From Myxococcales bacterium (GTDB taxonomy: Bacteria; Myxococcota_A; Polyangia; Nannocystales; Nannocystaceae), in assembly GCA_020633335.1 (NCBI GenBank), contig JACKDU010000001.1, positions 186,001 to 250,000 on the forward strand: a DNA stretch of 64,000 bases, given 5' to 3'. The notes beneath the pieces were generated by a model that saw only the letters and a list, made by a program, of their open reading frames with translations, searched no databases and was not told the DNA's origin. Positions 30,250-40,495 of the stretch are shown here, in pieces (position 1 is the first letter of the stretch; every line of letters starts with the position of its first letter). Position numbers and translations under genes: made by a program.

Positions 30250-33200
30250 GCGGCCCGACCGCCCCGCTCCACGCCGACGTCGCGGCCGCGCTTGCGCGGC
30301 GCTCGCTCGCCGACGCCGCGGAGGGCGAGGGCGGCGGCGGCGACGAGCTCCGGCGCTTCACCGTCGCCCGCACCGAGGCGCTCCTCCACCTCCGGGCGAT
30401 CCCGCGCGAGCCCTGGCGCTGGACCGTCGGCCTCCTCCAGGCCGCGCTCGCGGTCGCCCGGGTCGCCCGCGCCCAGGTGATCGCCCGCGACGAGGAGGCG
30501 GGGCGGGTGGTCGAGATCCACGTCGCCGTCCCCGGGGCCGCGCTGGCGACGGTCGAGCTCGGCGACCTCCTCCTCGCCGCCCTCGACGAGGCCCCCGGCG
30601 AGCTCGGCGAGCCGACGCCGGAGCTCGGCCTCGTCCGCTGGCGGGTCGGCGTCGCCGCGGCGCTCAACGCAGCCCTGTCCCAAGAGCCAGATGAGATCAC
30701 CCTGGTCACGCCCTCGGGGTCGCGGATCCTCCGGCGCCGCGACGGGCAGGCGCAGCCGGGCCGCGATCCCTTCCGCGAGGTCCGCGGCGACGAGCGGAGC
30801 GCCGAGGGGACCTTCTCGGTCAAGATCCGCGAGCCGAGGCCGAGCTTCGGCCGCCGCCTCGCCGCCTTCCTCGCGCTCCGCGGGCCGGTCGAGGACGCGA
30901 TCGATCGGGTCTGGCGCTCGGCGATGATCCTGGTCGACGACGACGCCGACATCCGCAAGGGGATCGACCTCCAGCGCCGCCTCCCGGGGGTCCGCGCCCG
31001 CCTCGGCGACCACGCGATCTGGGGGATGGTCCCCGAGCTCGGCGGCCCCTGGCTGGTCCGCGACGGCCTGAAGATCTTCGATCTTCGCCGCACCCTCAGC
31101 GAGGTCAACCTCGACCCGAGCTTCTTCGCCGGCTGGATCGAGTGCCCCTCGCTCCGCCTCACCGCCGACCTCGGCGGGGTCGCCCGCGACGGCGCCTACG
31201 AGCTCCTGATGGCCTGGCTCTTCGACGCCCAGGCCCACGCCTTCCCCGGCGAGGGCGGCCTCCCCAAGGTGATCTGGCCGACCGAGCTCGCCCACGTCGT
31301 CGCCGCCTCGGGGCGGCCGGTGCCGATCGAGGTGATCCGCGAGCGCGCGCTCGCCGGCTCCGACTTCCCCTTCGAGTGGGCCCACACCCGCGAGCTGGTC
31401 CCCGAGCGCGCGCTCGCCCGGGTCTTCGTGATCTGGCCCTCGGAGCTGGCGGCGCTGCGGCGGGCGATCCCGGAGCTCCGGCCGGTGCCGCAGCGCAACC
31501 TCGGCGATCACATGCGGCAGGCGCGGATCGACGTCAGCGGCCTCGCCGGGCGCTCGCTGCCGCCGCTGCCGATCGACCTCGCCGAGCCGCAGATCCGCCT
31601 CAGCGGCGGCGCGACCCTCAGCCTCGACCTCGAGGCCTACGTCCACGCCCAGTCGGCGGCGGTCGAGGGGAGCGTGGTGATCCTCGCCTACGGCCGGCGG
31701 ATCGCCCAGAGCCGCGGCGATCGTCGCAACCTCCCCGGGGTGACGGCGCTCTGTCGGATCGACGACGCGGCGGTCGCGACCGGGGTGGCGCTCGACGAGC
31801 TCCGCGAGGATCGCCAGGCGCTCGACGAGATCCTCGAGCGCTGCCGGGTCGCCCTCGAGGCCGCCCGCGAGCGCCTCCTCGCCCACGCCTTCAGCGCCGA
31901 GAGCCCCTGGGAGGTCCCGCTGGTCCGGGCGAGCGCGAGCGCCCTCGATCCGGCCGCGCTCGGCCTCGCCTATCGCCGCGGCGAGGGCGGCCTCCGCCTG
32001 AGCTGGCGCGAGGGCGAGCTCGGGGGCCTCGCCGTCGGCGCGACCCGGGGCGGCGCCCCGCGGACCCTCACCGACGCGCTGATCTGTCTCCGCGACCAGG
32101 GAGGGATCCTGGTCGAAGAGCCAGGAAAGCGATGGCCGGCGCTCGAGCCGGCGGACGCCGACGCGCGGATCTGGAGCCTGACCCCCCACGGCCGCGAGCT
32201 CTGCGAGCGGGCGCTCGGGCCCCGGGCGCTCTGGCCGATGCCGACCGCGCTCGAGGGCCAGCTCCGGCCGATCCCGGCGGCCGAGCAGCGGAGCCTCCTG
32301 CTGATCCGGCGGGAGCGCGAGCGGCTGATGGCCAAGGCCGCCAAGGAGCCGCGGGCGCGGATCGCCCTGGTCGCCCACCTCCTGGTCGCGCGCGCGCTCG
32401 GGGTGGCGACCGAGGGGCTGGAGCGCGACCCGCTCTTCACCCGCTACGACCCGCGGGCGCTCTCGCCGAGCCGCCTGGTCTCGCTCGACGAGATCGCGGC
32501 CGAGGATCCGCCGCCCCGCCTCTGCCCGGCCGGCGCGGTCGGCCGCGGCCTCGTCGAGGTGGTGATCGAGGCGAGCCCGGGCGAGTCATTTCTCCTCCAC
32601 GAGCTCCTCGGGCTCGCGCCGGCCTTCAGCGCCGAGGGCGGGGCCGAGGGCGGGGCCGCGAGCAGCGGCGTGCGGCCGGCGATCCGCCGCCACGCCCACG
32701 ACCGCCCGCCGATCGTCATCCTGCCGGTGGCCGACGAGGTCGCGGCCGGGGCGCTGCGGATCGACGATCCCGAGGCGCGGGCGGCGATCGCCCTCTGGGC
32801 CGGCGGCCTCCACATCGACGACCTCACGCTCCCGCACCCGCTCGAGTGCATCGGCGGCCGCCTCTGGCTGACCCGCGCCGGCCTCAAGGCGGGGACCGAG
32901 CGCCTCGCCGCCCAGCTCCGCGGCCTCGCCCGCGAGCTGGTCCGGCGGGCGGTCGACGAGCGCCACCTCCACCCGCCGGAGAGCCGCGAGGCGGCGGCGA
33001 TCGCCGCGCTCATCGAGCGCCTGCGGGCCGCGCCGCCGCGCGAGCGGGCGTGGATCGCCGACCTCCTGCCGGCCGCCGACGCCTCGCCGAACCGCCAGGC
33101 CGCGCTCGCGGCCTCGCTCAGCGGCCAGGCGCTCCGGCGCCTCCTCGGCGGCGGCGGTGAGCGCCTCACGCTGGCGCTCCGCCAGGCGCTCGCGCGGCCG

Positions 33201-33479
33201 GTGGTCCTCGAGACCGCCTTCCTCTCGTGGCGACCGGCGCGGATCGTCGAGGGCCCGGAGACCAAGGGGCGCTGGGTGCTCGAGCTCGGCAAGCGAAGCG
33301 CGACGATCCAGGCGGCGCTCGATCGCCAGGCCAACCTCGCCGCGACCTTCGACGCGGCCGCGCTCATCCTGGCGACGATCATGATCGAGGGCCGCGCCCA
33401 GGGGATCGCCGGCTGCGAGCCAGTCGCCGAGGAGGTCGCGGTCTATCGCCTCCTCGCGCTCGTCTTCGCCCACACCTAG
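30246..33479 (+). CDS. 1077-residue protein, partner of the GHKL ATPase, function unknown
   Basis: ATG 30246 overlaps the ATPase stop. No family is recognised with confidence. Residues 35-170 (WTVGLLQAALAVARVA, VRWRVGVAAALNAALSQ, ITLVTPSGSRILRR) are faintly similar to a GHKL fold that has lost its ATP motifs. The rest alternates helices and strands, with no signal peptide, membrane helix, zinc motif, Walker motif or nuclease motif that I can see. It contains two dispersed dyads in atypical-codon patches (30673-30692, 32107-32126). It is likely cytoplasmic and likely works with the ATPase, judging from strict overlap. Confidence 0.6.
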   Translation: MSGPTAPLHADVAAALARRSLADAAEGEGGGGDELRRFTVARTEALLHLRAIPREPWRWTVGLLQAALAVARVARAQVIARDEEAGRVVEIHVAVPGAALATVELGDLLLAALDEAPGELGEPTPELGLVRWRVGVAAALNAALSQEPDEITLVTPSGSRILRRRDGQAQPGRDPFREVRGDERSAEGTFSVKIREPRPSFGRRLAAFLALRGPVEDAIDRVWRSAMILVDDDADIRKGIDLQRRLPGVRARLGDHAIWGMVPELGGPWLVRDGLKIFDLRRTLSEVNLDPSFFAGWIECPSLRLTADLGGVARDGAYELLMAWLFDAQAHAFPGEGGLPKVIWPTELAHVVAASGRPVPIEVIRERALAGSDFPFEWAHTRELVPERALARVFVIWPSELAALRRAIPELRPVPQRNLGDHMRQARIDVSGLAGRSLPPLPIDLAEPQIRLSGGATLSLDLEAYVHAQSAAVEGSVVILAYGRRIAQSRGDRRNLPGVTALCRIDDAAVATGVALDELREDRQALDEILERCRVALEAARERLLAHAFSAESPWEVPLVRASASALDPAALGLAYRRGEGGLRLSWREGELGGLAVGATRGGAPRTLTDALICLRDQGGILVEEPGKRWPALEPADADARIWSLTPHGRELCERALGPRALWPMPTALEGQLRPIPAAEQRSLLLIRRERERLMAKAAKEPRARIALVAHLLVARALGVATEGLERDPLFTRYDPRALSPSRLVSLDEIAAEDPPPRLCPAGAVGRGLVEVVIEASPGESFLLHELLGLAPAFSAEGGAEGGAASSGVRPAIRRHAHDRPPIVILPVADEVAAGALRIDDPEARAAIALWAGGLHIDDLTLPHPLECIGGRLWLTRAGLKAGTERLAAQLRGLARELVRRAVDERHLHPPESREAAAIAALIERLRAAPPRERAWIADLLPAADASPNRQAALAASLSGQALRRLLGGGGERLTLALRQALARPVVLETAFLSWRPARIVEGPETKGRWVLELGKRSATIQAALDRQANLAATFDAAALILATIMIEGRAQGIAGCEPVAEEVAVYRLLALVFAHT
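30673..30692. repeat. Dispersed 20-bp dyad
   Basis: CCCTGTCC-CAAG-AGCCAGAT matches 12 of 16 arm positions. The codons here (TCC CAA GAG CCA GAT) are unusual for this gene. Confidence 0.45.
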
Positions 33480-33566
33480 CGCCGTTGGCGAGGCCCGGAG
33501 CACGCCCGGGATGACTCCGCGTCGCGGGCTCGCAAGCGACGACGAGCCCCGGCGCGGGGGCCCAGG

Positions 33567-34844
33567 TCAGTGGACGACCCCGAGGTGGCGCTCCGCGCAG
33601 GCGTCGCAGGTGTCGCCGCCGTGGGCCCACTCCGGCGGCGTCTCGGCGCCGCAGAAGCGGCAGACGATGAAGCGAGCGCGGCGCTCGTCGATGATCCGGT
33701 CGATGCTCGCGCGGAGCGAGGCGAGCGCGCTCATGTCTCCGCCGAGGATCTCGACGAGGGGGCGCGCCTCCACCAGGCGGTGGGCTGCCTCCGGCTCGTG
33801 CGGGTGCGGCCAGGTGATCCGGAACTCGAGGAGGTGGAGCGCGTCGCCGACGACCTCGAGGACGACGAGCCCCGGACTCCCGCCCTCGAGGGCTGCCCGG
33901 TCGAAGCCCCGCGGGTTCCAGGCGGGGCTGGGTGCCGTGTACGCCCGCTCGATCGGTCGGGACTCGACGATCGCCCCGAGCGCGTGGAGGCGCTCGGCCA
34001 GGGCCGCGCCCTCGCCCGCGGCGATCGATGCGGCGAGCTCGGAGGGCACCTCGATCGTCCTCGCCCGCGCGTCCCGCAGGGTGAGGGTCGGATCGTGCGC
34101 ACGGAGGGCGCGGATCACCCCGACGCGATCCGGTCCGGCGTCGACGAGCACGAGGTCGACGATCGCGTCGCCGAGCACCTCCATCGGGGCTCGCGGGTTG
34201 AATTGCCCGGGGTCCGCGCGCGTCGCCCAGGTGCGGTTGAAGGGCGGCTGCTCGAGCTCCCAGTGCCACGGCTGCGGCGCCAGCCAGCGGAGGCGCGCGA
34301 GCGCGCTGGCCTGCGGGTTGGGCCGTGAGCGCAGGGACCAGAGCGCGTGACCCTCGGCGGCGAGCTCGGCGGCCAGGTGTTGGAGCGCGGGCGGGGCCGC
34401 CGCGACGAGCGCCTCGCGGAGGGCGATCCCGTCGGCCGCGCGCAGGGCTCGCTCGAGGATCACCGGCCCCTCGGCGGGCGCCGGGTAGGTGAGCACCGCG
34501 CTCGAAGGGGACCCCGCGCCTTGGTCGAGGATCGGCTCGCCGGCGCTGTAGAGGCAGGCCCGAAGCTGGCGGAGATCGTCGACCACGACGTCGACGCGGG
34601 CCGCGTCGCGCTCACCCACCCGGACGATCCAGGCGGGGTCGAGGGCCGCGGCGATCTCGAGGCGGGCCCCGTCGAGCTCGGCGAAGCGAGCGTCGCTTCG
34701 GGGGATCGCCGCGATCGCGTCGTCGACCTCGAGGAAGCGCGCGCCCGGGTGGCCGCGGCGGCGGAGCGCGTCGTGATAGGCCCGGCGCGCGGCCTCGTCG
34801 TCGGGGTCGCGCGCGAGCTGGTCGAGGAGCGTATCGTCGTCCAC
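33567..34844 (-). CDS. TIGR02996 repeat-companion-domain protein with C-terminal zinc ribbon
   Basis: 425 residues from GTG 34844; a TAGGAT hexamer lies 10 nt upstream. The N-terminus (LLDQLARDPDDEAARRAYHD, then GHPGARFLEVDD) matches the repeat-companion domain (TIGR02996), common in myxobacteria and planctomycetes, often beside leucine-rich-like repeats. The middle is unrecognised. The C-terminus carries CRFC and CDAC, a probable zinc ribbon. The domain is known only as a marker of proteins of unknown function. A 20-bp dyad (34870-34889) lies just upstream. Confidence 0.65.
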   Translation of the reverse strand: MDDDTLLDQLARDPDDEAARRAYHDALRRRGHPGARFLEVDDAIAAIPRSDARFAELDGARLEIAAALDPAWIVRVGERDAARVDVVVDDLRQLRACLYSAGEPILDQGAGSPSSAVLTYPAPAEGPVILERALRAADGIALREALVAAAPPALQHLAAELAAEGHALWSLRSRPNPQASALARLRWLAPQPWHWELEQPPFNRTWATRADPGQFNPRAPMEVLGDAIVDLVLVDAGPDRVGVIRALRAHDPTLTLRDARARTIEVPSELAASIAAGEGAALAERLHALGAIVESRPIERAYTAPSPAWNPRGFDRAALEGGSPGLVVLEVVGDALHLLEFRITWPHPHEPEAAHRLVEARPLVEILGGDMSALASLRASIDRIIDERRARFIVCRFCGAETPPEWAHGGDTCDACAERHLGVVH

Positions 34845-34869
34845 GGCGACGCCGATCCTAGCACTGAGG

Positions 34870-34889
34870 ACATGTTCTTGTGGACAAGA
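34870..34889. repeat. Dispersed 20-bp dyad
   Basis: ACATGTTC-TTGT-GGACAAGA matches 12 of 16 arm positions. It lies in the 53-nt gap between two minus-strand genes, just after the phosphatase stop codon. Confidence 0.45.
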
Positions 34890-34897
34890 GTCCGGCA

Positions 34898-36628
34898 CTA
34901 GTTCGGCTCGCCGCCGAGGAGCGGCAGGAGCGAGCGCCCGTCGACCTCGGCTGGCGGCGTGATCCCCAGGAGCCCGGCGACGGTCGGCGCGACGTCGGTC
35001 GTGTGGACCGGCTCGGAGCGCGCCCCCGCCGGGATCCCGGCGCCGTAGACGATGATCGGCACCTGCGAGTCGTAGTCGTAGGGCGTCCCGTGGCTGGTCC
35101 CGCGGGCGCGGGTGTTGACCAGCCACCCGGGCGGCGGGACCACCTGGACGTCGGGGCTGCGCTCGGGGACGAAGCCGAGCTGGTAGCGGCGGAGCCAGGG
35201 CCGCCCGCCGCGGGCCGGATCGCCGGCGCCCGCGAGCTCCTCGTAGGTGAAGGCGTCGGCGACGAAGGGGAGGCGGCGGAGCTCGTCGGCGAGCGCCGCC
35301 CGCAGGGCCGCCGGCGCGATCCCGCGGGCCTCGGCGGCGGCGCTGTCGAGCCAGAGCCCCTCGCCGACGTCGCGGACCGCGACCGGCTCCGCCAGGCCCA
35401 GGCGCTTGCTGACCCTTGAGACAGCTTCACGGACCTCGCGGTCGAAGAGCTCGCCGACCACCCGCTGGGGGTGCGGGTTGCCGCGGGCGCGGGCGACCTC
35501 GGGCATCCGCGCGCCGCCGTGATCGGCGGTGAGGACCAGCGCGTAGCCGGGCGCGCGGCGATCGAGCTCGCGGAGGAGGTCGCCGAGGGCGCGGTCGAGG
35601 CGGACGTAGTAGTCGACGATCTCGTGGCTGTCGGGGCCGTAGGAGTGGCCGACGAGGTCAGCCCCCGAGAGGCTGAGGAGGAGGAGATCGCCGGCCTCGT
35701 CGACGCCGAGGTCCTCGGCCGCGAGCGCCCGCGCGGCGAGCTCGAGGCCCATCGCGTCGCCGACCGGCGAGGCGCCGAGGCGGTAGAAGCGGGCCTTGGC
35801 GTCGTCGCCGGCCTTGATGAGCGGGTGGGGGAAGATCGTCTGGACGCCGTCGCCCTCGGCCGCGACCGCGTCGGCGCCGACGAAGTCGTAGGCGCTCGCC
35901 GGCAGGAGGCGCTCCCAGGGAGCCTGCCCCGCGCCCTGCACCGCCGGCGAGGCGTCGTAGTCGAGCACCCACGGCGGCAGCGCGGCCCTGAAGAAGCTCG
36001 AGGTCACCCAGGCGCCGATCGCCGACTCGTACCAGTAGGCGCCGTCGGCCCCCTCGCCCGCCATCAGCACGCTCGCGCGGTCCTTGAAGGCGATCGCCAC
36101 GACCTTGCTCGCCGGCGACGCGGCCTTGAGCCAGGCGCCGAGGGTCGGCGCCCGGAGGGAGGCCGGCGAGACCCCGGCGAGGCCGGCGACGTCGCTCCCG
36201 GGCGGGCCGACGATCGTCGCGTTCGGGTCGGCGGCGGCGTAGGCCGGCGCGCCGTCGGCCCGCTCGATCCAGTCGTTTTGGATGACCCCGTGGCGCCGCG
36301 GGTGGGTGCCGGTGGCGATCGTCGCGTGCCCGGGGGAGGTCATCGTCACCGCGTGGGCGATGGTCGCCGCCTGGAACCACGCGCCGCCGTCGATCAGGCG
36401 ATCGAGCCCGTCCTCGTAGAGGTGCGCGAAGCGTTCGAGGTAGTCGCTGCGCATCTGGTCGACGACGAGGACCACCACCAGGCGGCGGCCCGCGGGCGCG
36501 CGGACCTCCGCATCGCCGGCTCCAGGCGGCGCCTCCGCGGGGGCCTCGAGCGGCGGCGCCGGGGGCGGTCCGTCACAGGCGAGCCCGAGCGAGAGGCAGA
36601 GCGGCAGGAGGCGTCCGAGCGTCGACAC
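34898..36628 (-). CDS. Alkaline phosphatase family lipoprotein (PafA-like)
   Basis: 576 residues from GTG 36628. The signal peptide ends in lipobox LGLAC. The alkaline phosphatase/phosphodiesterase fold is shown by metal-binding VVDQMRSDY (Asp57), VTMTSPGHA with the putative nucleophilic Thr (about 95-102), then ADHGGARMPE and a late HGTPYDYD. These enzymes hydrolyse phosphate monoesters or diesters in the periplasm using two zinc ions. A GACAAT element ends 6 nt before the GTG. A longer reading to 36844 lacks a signal peptide and is rejected. A dispersed dyad lies at 35407-35426. Confidence 0.87.
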   Translation of the reverse strand: MSTLGRLLPLCLSLGLACDGPPPAPPLEAPAEAPPGAGDAEVRAPAGRRLVVVLVVDQMRSDYLERFAHLYEDGLDRLIDGGAWFQAATIAHAVTMTSPGHATIATGTHPRRHGVIQNDWIERADGAPAYAAADPNATIVGPPGSDVAGLAGVSPASLRAPTLGAWLKAASPASKVVAIAFKDRASVLMAGEGADGAYWYESAIGAWVTSSFFRAALPPWVLDYDASPAVQGAGQAPWERLLPASAYDFVGADAVAAEGDGVQTIFPHPLIKAGDDAKARFYRLGASPVGDAMGLELAARALAAEDLGVDEAGDLLLLSLSGADLVGHSYGPDSHEIVDYYVRLDRALGDLLRELDRRAPGYALVLTADHGGARMPEVARARGNPHPQRVVGELFDREVREAVSRVSKRLGLAEPVAVRDVGEGLWLDSAAAEARGIAPAALRAALADELRRLPFVADAFTYEELAGAGDPARGGRPWLRRYQLGFVPERSPDVQVVPPPGWLVNTRARGTSHGTPYDYDSQVPIIVYGAGIPAGARSEPVHTTDVAPTVAGLLGITPPAEVDGRSLLPLLGGEPN

Positions 36629-36800
36629 CGGCGGATTGTCGCAGTGATTCGCCGCCAGGGGCCAGATCGCGCGGGCCTCGCCGCGATCATGTGAGCGAGG
36701 CCCCATTTCCCCGCCGGCGCCCTGGATTGACACGCCCAGACCCCGCTCGGCACACTCCCGCGAGCGAGCCTCCGGCCTCGCGACGATCCGAGGAGACCTC

Positions 36801-37481
36801 ATGAACCTGCGAATTGCTGCGATCATCCTCTTTGGTAGCGCCACCCTCGCCGCGTGCGGCGGTCAGCAGGGCGCCGACAAGGGCGAGCCCAAGGAGGCCG
36901 CCAAGGTCGAGGAGGCCGCCAAGGCCGACGGCGAGAAGGTCGCCAAGGCCGACGGCGAGCCCGAGAAGGCCGGCGAGGGCGAAGAGGGCTGCATCTACGG
37001 CGAGAACCACGGCAAGAAGGAGCACGCCGAGGAGGAGGGCGAGGGCCACTCCTGCAACCACGGCAACGGCGAGGCCGCCCCCGCGGGCGAGCCCGGCCAC
37101 TACGGCGCCGCCTTCGCGCTCGGCGAGAGCAAGCCGCTCGGTGAGGTGCTCGCCTCGGCCGGCGACGCCCCCTCCGCGGATCCGATCCAGGTCAGCGGCA
37201 CGATCGACAGCGTCTGCCAGAAGATGGGCTGCTGGATGGTCCTCGCTGACGGCGAGGGGCAGAAGGCCCGGATCATGATGAAGGACCACTCCTTCACCGT
37301 GCCGATGGACACCAAGGGCAAGCCGGCGATCGTCGAGGGCGTGCTGACCACCCGCACCTTCAACGAGAAGGAGGTCAAGCACCTCGAGAAGGACGGCGGC
37401 GGCGACCCGGAGGCGGTCGGCGGCGATCGCAAGGAGTTCGTCCTCACGGCGACCGGGATCAAGATCCCGACCAACTCCTGA
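36801..37481 (+). CDS. DUF4920 domain lipoprotein
   Basis: 226 residues. Lipobox at LAAC is followed by a Lys/Glu/Ala-rich linker (about 25-70) and a small His/Cys patch (EGHSCNHGNGE). The C-terminal domain (QVSGTIDSVCQKMGCWMVLADGEG, then KARIMMKDHSFTVPMD) matches DUF4920 proteins, an exported family of unknown function related in shape to OB-folds. The Cys pair CQKMGC is characteristic. A strong rho-independent terminator follows, so it is probably monocistronic. Confidence 0.8.
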   Translation: MNLRIAAIILFGSATLAACGGQQGADKGEPKEAAKVEEAAKADGEKVAKADGEPEKAGEGEEGCIYGENHGKKEHAEEEGEGHSCNHGNGEAAPAGEPGHYGAAFALGESKPLGEVLASAGDAPSADPIQVSGTIDSVCQKMGCWMVLADGEGQKARIMMKDHSFTVPMDTKGKPAIVEGVLTTRTFNEKEVKHLEKDGGGDPEAVGGDRKEFVLTATGIKIPTNS

Positions 37482-37505
37482 TCCGCGCCGACGCGGACGA
37501 CGACG

Positions 37506-37545
37506 ATGACGGGCGAGACCTCCGGGTCTGGCCCGTCATTTCGTT
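37506..37545 (+). terminator. Rho-independent terminator after the DUF4920 gene
   Basis: Arms ATGACGGGC (37506-37514) and GCCCGTCAT (37531-37539), with an inner AGACC/GGTCT stem, followed by TTTCGTT. It lies 24 nt after the stop codon. Confidence 0.75.
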
Positions 37546-37635
37546 CGGCCCCGCGTGTCCGCCGCGGCGCCCCGGCTAGTCAGCCCGCACACTCGCGGGC
37601 CCTGCGCACCTGTGATCGGCGGTCGGGGAGGGGGC

Positions 37636-38118
37636 TCAGCCCTCGCTCGGCGAGTCGTCGGTCTGGGCGGTCCGAAAGCGGAGGGAGATGACCCGAGCGA
37701 GCTCGAAGAGGAAGGTGCCGGCGAGCTCCGGGATCGTCGCGTGGAGCTGGCGGAAGGCGTCGAAGGAGAGGCGGAGGAGCTCGCACTCACAGAGCGCCGT
37801 GATCGTCGCGGAGCGGGGCTTGCCGTCGAGGAGCGCCTGCTCGCCGACCACCGAGCCGGCCTCGATCGTGCCGACCCGCCGGACCCGCTCGCCGTCCTTG
37901 GCGGCCACGAGGACCGCGAGTCGGCCCTCGCGAACGATGTACATCCCGCGATCCACCGCGCCCTGTTTGATCAGCACGTCGCCGGGACGGAAGCGCTTCA
38001 CCTCCATGTAGGTGAGGAGGCGGCTCCAGCGCTCGGGGTCGAGGCTGGCGAAGACCCCCAGTCGCGCCGGATCGGTGACCGGATCGACAGCACTCGCTTG
38101 CTTGTCAGTGACACTCAC
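37636..38118 (-). CDS. Small cyclic-nucleotide-binding domain protein
   Basis: 160 residues from GTG 38118. It is a single cNMP-binding beta-roll (MEVKRFRPGDVLIKQGAVDR, MYIVREGRLAVLVAAKDG, GSVVGEQALLDGKPRSATI with GEQ in place of the usual GE phosphate motif) plus a C-terminal helix. There is no helix-turn-helix, so it is unlikely to be a Crp-type activator; it could be a regulatory subunit or sensor. The long upstream reading to 38340 is low-complexity, so I reject it. The start is uncertain. It is divergent from the S41 protease gene. Confidence 0.7.
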   Translation of the reverse strand: MSVTDKQASAVDPVTDPARLGVFASLDPERWSRLLTYMEVKRFRPGDVLIKQGAVDRGMYIVREGRLAVLVAAKDGERVRRVGTIEAGSVVGEQALLDGKPRSATITALCECELLRLSFDAFRQLHATIPELAGTFLFELARVISLRFRTAQTDDSPSEG

Positions 38119-38380
38119 GCGCAGCCCAGCCCTCGCCGAGAGACACCCGATGGTAACGGATCTCGGGGCCACAATCGACGAATCCGCGGGCCTAGGGGCT
38201 GATGCAAGGCACGAGAACGCGCCGCGGGGGTCGCCCGCGCGCGCCCGGTCGCGGGGCCGCGCGGCGCTCGCGTTCGCCGCGCACCTCGGGGGGACGCCGG
38301 CCCCGCGTCCCGGTCGGTCGCGCGCGGCGCTCGTACCCATGCGCGGCCAAGTCCGTTATGCTGGGTCCGCGGTGGTGGAC

Positions 38381-39673
38381 ATGAAGCTCATACGGTGCTC
38401 GCTCGTCGGTGCCCTCTTCCTCGGGGCCTGCGTCGATCCGGTGATGGTCGATCCGCCCGATGACTGCACGGTCCTCAGCCAGAACCAGTACGTCATCGAT
38501 GTGATGAAACACGCGTACCTCTGGAATCACGAGGTGCCGGATCTCGATCCCTCGCTCTACGACGAGCCCGCCGCGCTCCTCGCGGATCTCCGCTACCGCG
38601 AGGTCGATCGCTGGAGCCGGGTCTCCGACAAGGCCCAGAGCGACGCGCTCTTCGAGGCCGGGAAATTCATCGGCTACGGCTTCAACCACATGCGCGACGA
38701 CGACGACAAGATCCGGGTCTCGTTCGTCCACGACGACTCGCCGGCGTCGCGCGCCGGCCTCCGCCGCGGCGACGAGATCGTCGAGATCAACCGCCTCTCG
38801 ATCGCCGAGATCGACGCCGGCGGCCTCTGGGGCGACATGTTCGGGCCGACCGAGCTCGGCATCCGCGTCGACCTCCAGGTCGTCGAGGACGAGGGGGCCG
38901 TCCGCGAGGTCTCGCTCGAGAAGGACTGGATCAAGATCGTCACGGTCCCGGTCTCGACGATCATCGAGAGCGACGGCCGCAAGATCGGCTACCTCGTCTT
39001 CTCGACCTTCGTCGACACCGCGATCCCCGAGCTCGATGAGGTCGTCGCCGGCTTCCGCCAGGCCGGGGTCCAGGAGCTGATCGTCGACCTCCGTTACAAC
39101 GGCGGCGGCCGCCTCTCGGTCGCCCGTCACCTCGCCAGCCTGATCGCCGGCGACGCCGGCCACGACCGCGACGTCGCCTACTCGGTGAACTTCAACGACG
39201 ACCTCGCCGCCGAGAACGAGAGCGTCAAGCTCGAGCGCCTCGCCCACGCGCTCACGGTCGACCGGGTCTACTTCATCACCACCCGCCGGACCCTCTCGGC
39301 GAGCGAGCTGGTGATCAACGCGGTCCGGCCCTACGTCGACACCTACGTGATCGGGGCGACCACCGGCGGCAAGCCGGTCGGGATGCGCTCCTTCGACTTC
39401 TGCGACAAGATCCTCTTCCCGATCACCTTCCGCCTGGTGAACGCCGACGGCGAGACCGACTACTACGACGGCTTCGCGCCCGACTGCGTCGCCGACGACG
39501 ATCTCCTCCGGCAGCTCGGCGAGCCCAGCGAGGGCTCGCTGGCGGCGACGCTCGGGCTGATCCGCGACGGCACCTGCGTCGGCGGCGATCCGAACGCCGG
39601 GGCGCCGGCGCCGAGCCCCGACGAGCGCCTCTTCCGCGACGATCCGCTGCGGGCGACGATCGGCTCCTGGTAG
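38381..39673 (+). CDS. S41 family C-terminal processing peptidase, lipoprotein
   Basis: 430 residues from ATG 38381. The lipobox at LGAC gives a lipid-anchored exported protein. A PDZ domain (about 125-210, VHDDSPASRAGLRRGDEIVEI) precedes the S41 core: LVFSTFVDT, ELIVDLRYNGGG, then the catalytic Ser in RRTLSASELVINAV and the catalytic Lys in GGKPVGMRSF. These proteases cut substrates near their C-terminus in the periplasm. The C-terminal tail after the core has Cys residues and acidic patches not usual for Prc. The TATGCT at 38357-38362 may be its -10. Confidence 0.87.
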   Translation: MKLIRCSLVGALFLGACVDPVMVDPPDDCTVLSQNQYVIDVMKHAYLWNHEVPDLDPSLYDEPAALLADLRYREVDRWSRVSDKAQSDALFEAGKFIGYGFNHMRDDDDKIRVSFVHDDSPASRAGLRRGDEIVEINRLSIAEIDAGGLWGDMFGPTELGIRVDLQVVEDEGAVREVSLEKDWIKIVTVPVSTIIESDGRKIGYLVFSTFVDTAIPELDEVVAGFRQAGVQELIVDLRYNGGGRLSVARHLASLIAGDAGHDRDVAYSVNFNDDLAAENESVKLERLAHALTVDRVYFITTRRTLSASELVINAVRPYVDTYVIGATTGGKPVGMRSFDFCDKILFPITFRLVNADGETDYYDGFAPDCVADDDLLRQLGEPSEGSLAATLGLIRDGTCVGGDPNAGAPAPSPDERLFRDDPLRATIGSW

Positions 39674-39736
39674 CTCGGGCGCTCGCGGCGACGCTGGCGT
39701 GGGTGATCGCGGCGGGGATCTCGCGAGGAGATCGCC

Positions 39737-40495
<759 letters not shown>

